A stretch of DNA of 32,543 bases from Defluviitaleaceae bacterium (GTDB lineage Bacteria; Bacillota; Clostridia; Lachnospirales; UBA5962): the NCBI GenBank assembly GCA_009787355.1, contig WRGD01000137.1:1-32543 (forward strand), given 5' to 3'. The position numbers and the translations under genes were made by a program. Under the pieces are notes generated by a model. That model searched no databases. It was not told where the DNA came from and worked only from the letters and a program-made list of their open reading frames with translations. This document shows positions 6,019-15,000 of this stretch, one piece after another. Within the stretch, counting starts at the first letter, position 1; the number at the start of each line of letters is the position of its first letter.

Positions 6019-9000
6019 TTCGTTTAAATCATCTTCCAAACCGTTTAATAAATCTAGAAGTTCTGGTGTAATAGTAACATGTATAAGTTCTTGCAAAGAT
6101 GTTCCACGTAGCTGTACTGTAACAATTACTGTTATAGGCTCATCTACATCTGTCATTGCTGTTACCATTCCTGCAAAAACAGAAAGTGAAGAATCGCTAC
6201 TAAACCAATCAAATTCATGATTATCGATTAAAACCTCGCCAAATTGGTCGAGTACAGAAACGCTAATAAAGGAGCTCGAACCTGCTTCTAAAGATATAAA
6301 GTTAGTGCTTACAGAAAGTTTTGTTGCTATTCTTTCTATAGCTTGCTCTATTTCTTGTTCTAGTTCTTCTAAGTCTTCTATTTCGATAATTTCTTCGATA
6401 ACTTCATCGTCTTCGTCATCTAGCTCTTCGTCTTCCAAAGTATCTTCATTTCCAGAACCTAAATCTGGTAAAACTGGAGATACAACTTCTGGCTCTGGGC
6501 TAGTAGGCAACCCTGGTTCTGGTAATTCTGGAGCTACAACTTCTAAATCTGGATTAGTTGGTAACTCTGGCAATATAGGAGCAGGTGCTGGGATTGTCTC
6601 TTCTGGTGCTATTGGTAGTATTGGTGCACTTATAATATTTATAGCAGCTGTTATTGTTATAGGTACAGTAGCTGTTACTGTAGTAGCATTAGCCCCAGTC
6701 CCAACTGTTACAGTCGCTATTAAATCAAATGTTTGACCAACTAAATTATCAGCTGCAAACATTAAACCAGAAAATACAATAAGCCCTTCATTATTACTAG
6801 AACTAAATATGATATTGTGGTTTCCAGGTAACGGTATACCAAACTGGTCTAATACTGTTCCTGAAACAAGTCTCATTTCTCCAAAAGGAAGATTAGTTGA
6901 ACCACCTGTATCTACAGTTATTGTAGTTGCACGCCTTGGTGGGTCTGTAATAAGAATATCTCTCTCTACAAAGTTTGCAGGGTCATTACTTACTGTTGCT
7001 CTAACTCTAATAGTTGTATTGATTAATGATATATCTGTACTATTAAAGTTTAAAAGTCCACTAGATGGGTCAATTGTTATACCTGTTGGTACTGTAGATG
7101 GTGAAGATATACTCCATACAACTGTTGGTGCTCCTGCACCTGTTACTAGTGTATTAAATCTATCTCTTATCTCTGCATTTAAAGTAACACTATGACCCAA
7201 ATGAAGCGAAGTAAGGTTAGCTGGAGATGTTATAGCAATAGTAAGCCTGTTCATAACAGCTATTGTAACTGGTGTACTAGCTGTTCTTGCTGCTATTTGA
7301 GCTGCGTCTAACCCTTGTGGTGCATTGTCTAATGTAGCAACTACATTAAATCTATTTCCTTCTAAATCTTCGTCATCTATTACTGTTACAGTACCTGTTG
7401 AACTATTAATACCAACTCCTGTTATATTTCCATTAGGTGTAATATTGTTATTTATAGTCCATGTTATAGCTGCGTTTGCTACTGCATCGCCAAATCTATC
7501 ACGAGCTTCTGCTCTAAATGTATTTGGTGATTCATTATTTGGAGAGTTTATATCTACTTCATGGCGTACTGTTGTTTCACCAGTTACAGGTAAAATTGCT
7601 ATAGTTATAGCTTCACGTACTGCTGGTATCACAGTTATTGTTATTGTATCTGTTACTGTTGTAGCAGTCACCCCTGTACCAAGTGTAATATATGCTTCCA
7701 CTGTTACAGTTCCTGCTGTTGCATTGTTCGGTACTGTTAATGTAGCTGTTGGTCCCGTTCCAGATATAGTTGCACCTGTATTATTAGTACCTGTAATTCT
7801 CCATCTTATAACACTGTTTGCACTTGCTGGTATACGTAAATCTCCAAATTGGTCAAGTGCACCTGCTGTTAAAGTAACACTCGATAATACTTCCGTATTA
7901 AGCGTTCTTGGAGATAATGGCAATGTAATTGCAAAGTCTGTTGTTACTGGTACTCTACCAGTTACATTTGTTACAGCACTTCTTATTGCTACATGCTCTG
8001 TTACAAGTGTTGGAGCCGGTATTGTTATTACAACGCTGTTGCTAGCCGTTATATCTGTTTGCCCTGTAGCTGTATTTGCTGGTATTGTTGCTGTTGCCAC
8101 TACATTGAATGTACCTAATGGAGTAGTTGCTGGAACAGTTACAAAACCTGGGTTTGTTACTGGAGCCACTGTAGCTGTGTTAGTTACTGTAACTCCTTGA
8201 CCAGAAGTACCATTTGTTATACTCCATGTTACTGGGTGGCTATCACCAAAACGGTCTACTGCTGTTACTGTAAACTGGTGGCTTCTAGTTTGTTCTATTC
8301 TGTTTTGTGTTGGTAAAGAACCTATTGTTACAGTTAATTCGTTTGGTCTTACCGTTGGTGCTACTACTGGTACTAAAATAATTGTTTGTACATATTCATT
8401 TTGGTTTGGATATGGACGCATTATTCTTTGTGGGTTCGGACCAGTTGTATATGCTATACCACGTACTGCTATTGTAGAACCTACACCTACATGTCTGTTT
8501 GTAGTAAGTATTCCCGTTATAGGGTCTATAGATACTATACCTACTCTACCATCGCTTGTATCGGAAGCTGGTCTACTACTTTGTCGTATATCGTGTTGCT
8601 GATAAGTTTCAAATATATCCCAACGCACTTGCGTATTTGGTACTACTGCATGTGGCAACGAAGCATCTAGCCTATTGTGAACAACCGCTGTAAAGCGAGT
8701 TATACTATCTAGTGGCTGTATTGTTGGTATTACTTGTGGTGTTAATGTTAACCCTGCTGGACCAGTCAAATGTATTCTAGTTGCTGGTAATGGAGTCGGG
8801 TCTATTGTTATCGTAACAAAAGCATTTGTTACATTGGCTTGTGGTACTTCTGCATTTACTCTAAATGTACTACTTGGTGGTACATGCTCGTTTACTGTTA
8901 CTGTTACAACATTTGTTTGGTTATTTATTGTAGCTGTTCTTGATGCTTGAGGATTATTTGCACCTGTTATATTACTTACAGTAACAGTTGGCTGTGTACT

Positions 9001-12000
9001 TCCTGTATATGGTCTACCTAACCTATCTGTCATTGTAACATTAAACAATGCTGTACTATCTATTTCCATTATATTGCTTGGCGGTGTTGCAGCCGAAGCT
9101 ATAGCTATAGAATGTAATACATCCGATGGTGTTGCATTTACTACTAAAGTTACTTCTGTAAATAATCCATAAGGTAATGCTTGTGTTACTGTACCTGCAA
9201 CTGTTGCACGAACAACTATTGTTCCACCAGTTACTGCAAGTGTTGCTCTATTTTGTGCATTGTTTGGTATATTTACAGTACCATTACTATTTACAGTTAT
9301 ACCATAAGTACCTGTTGGAGTAATGTTTTGTATTGTCCAATTTATCGTTGGATTTGTTGCTGGTTGATTTTGCAATGGTAAAGGTCTATTAAACCTATCT
9401 CTTACGTCTGTTGTTAGATTCCTATCTATTGCAACTTCCATTGGATTTGGCTGACCTGCATTTGCATGAGGTGCTACAAATAAATGTCCTGTAACAGTTA
9501 TACTGTATGGGCTTGGGTCTGCTGGGTTTATTGTAACAACAGATGAACCACTTATTGCATTTGGTCCAGTTGCTGGACTTGCTGTTATACCTGGGCTAGC
9601 AGCTATACTTGCCGTTGCTGTTACATTAAATGGATTACCATTGTTAAATGCATTGTTTGCTGGTTGATTTGGTATTACTAAGTTTGTAGTAAGACCTGTA
9701 GCTGTTCTTGTAGTTATATTTGCATTTGTTATAGGGTTTGGAACTGGTGTTACAAATCCTATTCCTGTTGGTGCTGTTGTACTCCAATCTATAATAAGAC
9801 CTGGTACATTGTTCATACTAGAACCGAATTGGTCGTAAACAATTGCTGTAAACTCTCTGCTACTCATTATATCCATAGGTACACTTGTAGCTGGATATGT
9901 TGGCATTGGGCTTACCCTAACTGCGGATATAGTTCTGTCTGCCTCTCTTACTGTTATTGTTAAAAGTACACTATCTATTCTTGCTGGTATATAAGGTGCA
10001 TGAGATGCTTGAGTTCCACCTGCTGGTACAAATGCACGTACCACTATTGTACTATTTGCTCCTACATGACGGTTTACTGTTAGTACACCTGTGTCAGAGT
10101 CTATACTTACTGCTGCTGCATTACCTGTATCCCATGTTGGTCTTGTATGACCTGCTTGAACTGGTGTTCTATCTGTAAAGTTTAGATTTGGTGTTCCAAC
10201 TATTTCCCAACGTATTGGCAAGTTTAGATTTAATCCAGGGTTTGCGTTCATGTTACGGTTTATCTGGTCAAAAATTGTTGCGTTTAACGTTGTTTGTGTC
10301 ATTGGGTCTACAGTAAGTGCTGTTATAGCTGGGTTTGGAGGAGTAGCCGGTTGTGTTACTGTTGTTCCTGCTCCTGTTATTGCTACAGTTGTTGCTATTG
10401 GGTTTGGTATTGTTGGTGTAATATTTACTTGGTTAGTAATATTACCAGTTGTTATATTCCCTGGAGCCGAATTTGCTGGAGCCGTAGCTGGTGTACTTGC
10501 TACAAGTACAATTCTTGGCTGTGGCGGACCTGCAAGAGTCTGGTCGTTTGGAAGTGTAATAACTGTGCTATTACCTGTAGTAGTGCTTAAAGTTACACCA
10601 TTTGGTGTAGTACCTTGTATAGACCATGTTATAGGTGATGTACCTGTGTATTCTCTACCTAGTCTATCTACTATTGTTGCCACAAATGTTTCATTTGTGT
10701 ATATATTCATAGAATGGTCTAATGCTGTAGTTGGTAATGTTACTGGGAAGCTCAAAGCTGGAGTTTGACCCTGTCTTCTTACTACTATACTGTGTGGAAA
10801 ACTTAAAGCATCTATTACAGTTAAGCCTGTACTGTCTGATACAATACCACCTGTAGGAGCTGTTTGTACCCCTTGTGCATTTAATACTGGTCTTCCTGTT
10901 TGCCCAGTTACTGGTACTACCGATACAGATACTGTATAACCACCTATTCTATTTGCCTCTGCAGGTATTACTATTGTATTAGTGCTTGCCCCTGCTGCTG
11001 TAATGGCAGTTGTTGTTGCTGTGTTAAACGCTAAATTTACTCCAGTAGGTCTTGTTACATTCCATGTAAATGTGTGCGGAGCTGTTATTGGATGTCCAAA
11101 TCTATCTGTAACCGTTGCAGTATATTCTATACTTGTTCCTATTTCTCTTGTTGCATTAACAGGAGTTAGAACTACTGTATGAGCATTACGATTTGGAGGT
11201 ATTATTGTAACTGTTGCTGTTGCTGTGTGTGTTGTATTCGCACCAGTTGCATCTGTACCTGATACTGTCGCTGTTACATTAAAGTTGCCTGTAAGAGTTA
11301 GGTTGTTTGGTATTGTTAATACATTTGTGTTTACTGGTGCATTTGTATGCGTACCAACTGTTGCAGTACCTGCTGTACCCGTAGTGCTTGCAAGCGTACC
11401 ATATGTTGCACTAGATACTGTCCATGCCCAATCACTACCTGGAACTGGTGCCACTGGTAAACCAAACTGGTCGAATGCTGTTACAGTAAAGCTGTGTGTT
11501 GTATAAACTTCTGTAGATAAAGTACTTGGAGTTATTGTAACAGTTCTTGGACTTCTGTCTGGTTCTATTACCGTTACTTGTACTCTATCATATATAGCAG
11601 GGTTGCTAGTTACTGCTACTCTAACCCAGAAAGTTGTTCCAACTGGTACATAACGATTTACTGTTACAACACCTGTGTTAGATATTGTTATAGCTCTTTG
11701 TCCACCCGGTACTATTGGTGCTGTACTGCTCCAGTTTATACCTTCGATAGTCCATGTAAGTGCTGGTCTTGGGTTTAATGTTGTGTTCATTGGTCTACCC
11801 AAAATTTCAAACACTATTGCATCAAAATCACCTGTACCTGCTACCGGTATTTGAGATATTACTGGTTGATTTTGAACTGGGTTTGAACCCGGCACTGTAG
11901 CTGGGTTTATTATTTCCACTGTATGTGGTACCCAAGGTAAATCTTCTATAGTAATAGCTGATGTAACAGTTGCATTGTATGTTTCAGTTCTTACATAAGT

Positions 12001-15000
12001 TGGATTAGTTGTACCATTTGTTGCAGTAGCACTTGTATTAGCTGCTAAACTATTGTTTGCTCTTGCTCTAAGTGTAAAAGTACCACCTATAAGTGCTGGA
12101 TTACCCGGTATTGTTACCGTACCACCTGAATACGTTATACCGTGATTTGCTATACTTTGTAGCCCATTTGCTAAACTTTCAATAGTCCAAGTAATAGGTC
12201 CTGTATAATTTCTACCTAGCCTATCTGTTGCTACAAGTGTAAATACTTGGTTTGCAGATATTCTAATATTTGCAGTAGTTGGAGTAAGTGTAAAATTATG
12301 CGGAGTTCTTGGTATATCTATTATTCTTACTGCTACTTCTGCTGGAGTTATTGCATTGTTACCTTGTACTGCCGCTCTAACTGTAAATGTCCCACCTATT
12401 AAGTTTGCATTTGCTGGTATAGTTACGGTTCCTGCATTTATTGTTACACCTGCTGCACCACCTGCTGGTATAGACCATGTTACGCCTGCATTTGGTATCA
12501 CACGACCTAGCCTATCTAATACTCTAGCAGTAAATACATTTGATGTTCCATGTGGTATTACTTCTATTTCTGTTACACTATTTACTAGTTCTATGCTATG
12601 AGGCGTTGGAGGTGCATCTATTACCGTAACAGTTGCTGTAGCTGATACATCGTAAGCTACCGTTCCACTTGGAGGGTCAATAGGGTTTGGTACCGTTCCG
12701 CTAACGCTTGCACGAACACCAAAAACTGTACCTACTGGAACATATCTATCTACCGTAACAACACCATTAGCAACAGTAACACCTGCTATTGTTATAGGGT
12801 TTCCTGAAGCATCTACTATAGTCCATGTTATATCTGCCGCTGGACGTGTAACAGCTTGCCCAAAACGGTCTGCCATAGCTATTGTAAAAGTATGATTGCT
12901 TTCTATTTCCATGTTTCGAGTTGTTGGAGATATTGTCATACTTACAGGTGGTCTTGCTGGAGCTACTATTTGCACTATTACATAATCGTAATGTATAGTT
13001 GGCGAAATAAGTGTGTTGTTTTGTATTTCTGCTGGTGTTGGTTCTCTCCAGTTAAACATTGAAGGTATATCTCTTACCCAAGCTGCACTGGATATAGGAG
13101 TTAAAAGTCTACCATTATGAACAACAAAACTACCAAGCGAAACAGCTGAATTTGGATTGGCATTACTTACATCTACTACATTCGACAAGTTAATGCTCGG
13201 TATTCCATCTACTTCTACTCTTACTCTAAAAGTAGAACCTGCAGCTGCATTTGCCAAAATAGTTAAAACTTCATTTGAAGTTAATACTCTGTTAGGACTA
13301 GAACTAACAGATACACCACCTACCGTAACAGGGTTTCCCGTTGCTTCATCTCTTATAGACCATCTATATACTGCAGCTACTTCAGTTCCACCTACTGGCA
13401 TATCGTAAGCTTGTGCTTCTATATTAGCAGTTCTTAACGGCTCAATTAAATACGTAGTAGTACCTGGATTTATACCTACATGAGTGTTTGCCAAGAAATG
13501 CGTTCTATCTATTTCTACACGTTGTGGCAATCTCTCCCAGTGTATGTCTATCCAGTTTCCTGCATTTGCACGTGTAAAACGAAGTTCTGGATTAATGTCT
13601 ACCAATCCAGTCAATGCTCCCGCACCACCACGATTATTTCCACTTAGTAAAAAGCTACGTACACCGTTACCATGGTTATGTCCACCATTTACTATAGAAT
13701 CTGTACCTTGGTATCTACCGTAGGACGCTCCAGGAACTGGAGGGTTTACTGTTACTTGTTGTCCCTGTGGAGTTCTTGTTGTAAACCTTGAAACTGTTGT
13801 AAAACCAGTATTTCCTAGGGTATGGTTTTCTACGTGGATGTTTGGAAAATTACCATTAGCAACCGTAACAGGTATTGTCATTATGTCGTGATTATTAAAT
13901 GGGTGTAAAATTTGGTTGGCTGTTCCCGACTCTGTAAGAATCTGTGGCCATATACCACCATTTGCAGGTACTGGAGGTTGACCTGGTACACGGATATAAC
14001 TACCCAAATGGTTACCTATTAAAGCTCCTCTATCACCAACATCCCAAAACAATTGGTCGTTTACAAGTGTACCTGCTCTAGTTGCAGTTGCAGTATTATC
14101 TCTTAATATAACATCTGAACCAATAAAAACACGGTCTCTTAATACATTAAGAAAGTTGGTTCTTATTGTATTCTCAGTACCACCTGTTTGGTTTGTATTT
14201 GGTACTGTCATATTATTATCTGGGATAATACCTATACCACCACCAAAACCATTTGTTCCTCTAGCTTCGTTGTTAGATATTATACCACCATTTATTCTTA
14301 CAGTAGCATTACTATTTAGTGCTATACCACCACCACGACCTGCAACATTGTTTGTAATACTACCACCGTTCATTATAAATGTTGCAACAGTATTTGCAGC
14401 TGTTCCAGAACCTAGTACGGCAATAGCACCACCAACACGTGGTCCATTATTCCAAGCATTATTGCCAGCTGGAATTACTATTGGTTGTGTAGAATTTAGA
14501 GCATTCATTATAGCATTTGCTCCAGTATGATTATTCCCGTCATGGTTCATTACTACGTTGCCTGTTATACTACCATCGTTTAGTATAAAAGTACCACCAG
14601 CATTTATTCTAACACCACCACCAGCAATACCAGAACCAGTACCATGAGAAAAAGCATCTATAGCTGCATTTTCTCGTATAGTACCACCATTCATTGTTAC
14701 AGTAGAACCACTACCAACAAAGATACCACCAGTGTTAGATCTACCAAAAGAACCATCGCCTGAAGGATGCGAAGCCACATTGTGTTCTATTACTACATTT
14801 CCAGAAATATTTAGCGTTCCGCCTTCTAATGATATACCACCACCACGAGCAGAAATATTTCTAGCGATGCGAGCATTCCCACTTAGGTTTGCAGTAGCAT
14901 TGTGTATAAATAAACCACCTCCACCTGTTCCGTTTCCTGCATCTGTTCCTATAGCACCATTCCATCTAGGTACATGACCCGGTCTTGCATTTCGCTCTAT

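Noticed and set aside
6460-6640. Leu-Pro-x motifs (LPELPT, LPTSPE) as a sortase anchor in the giant protein
   Set aside because: They do not fit LPXTG, lack a following hydrophobic segment and Lys/Arg tail, and about 200 more residues follow.
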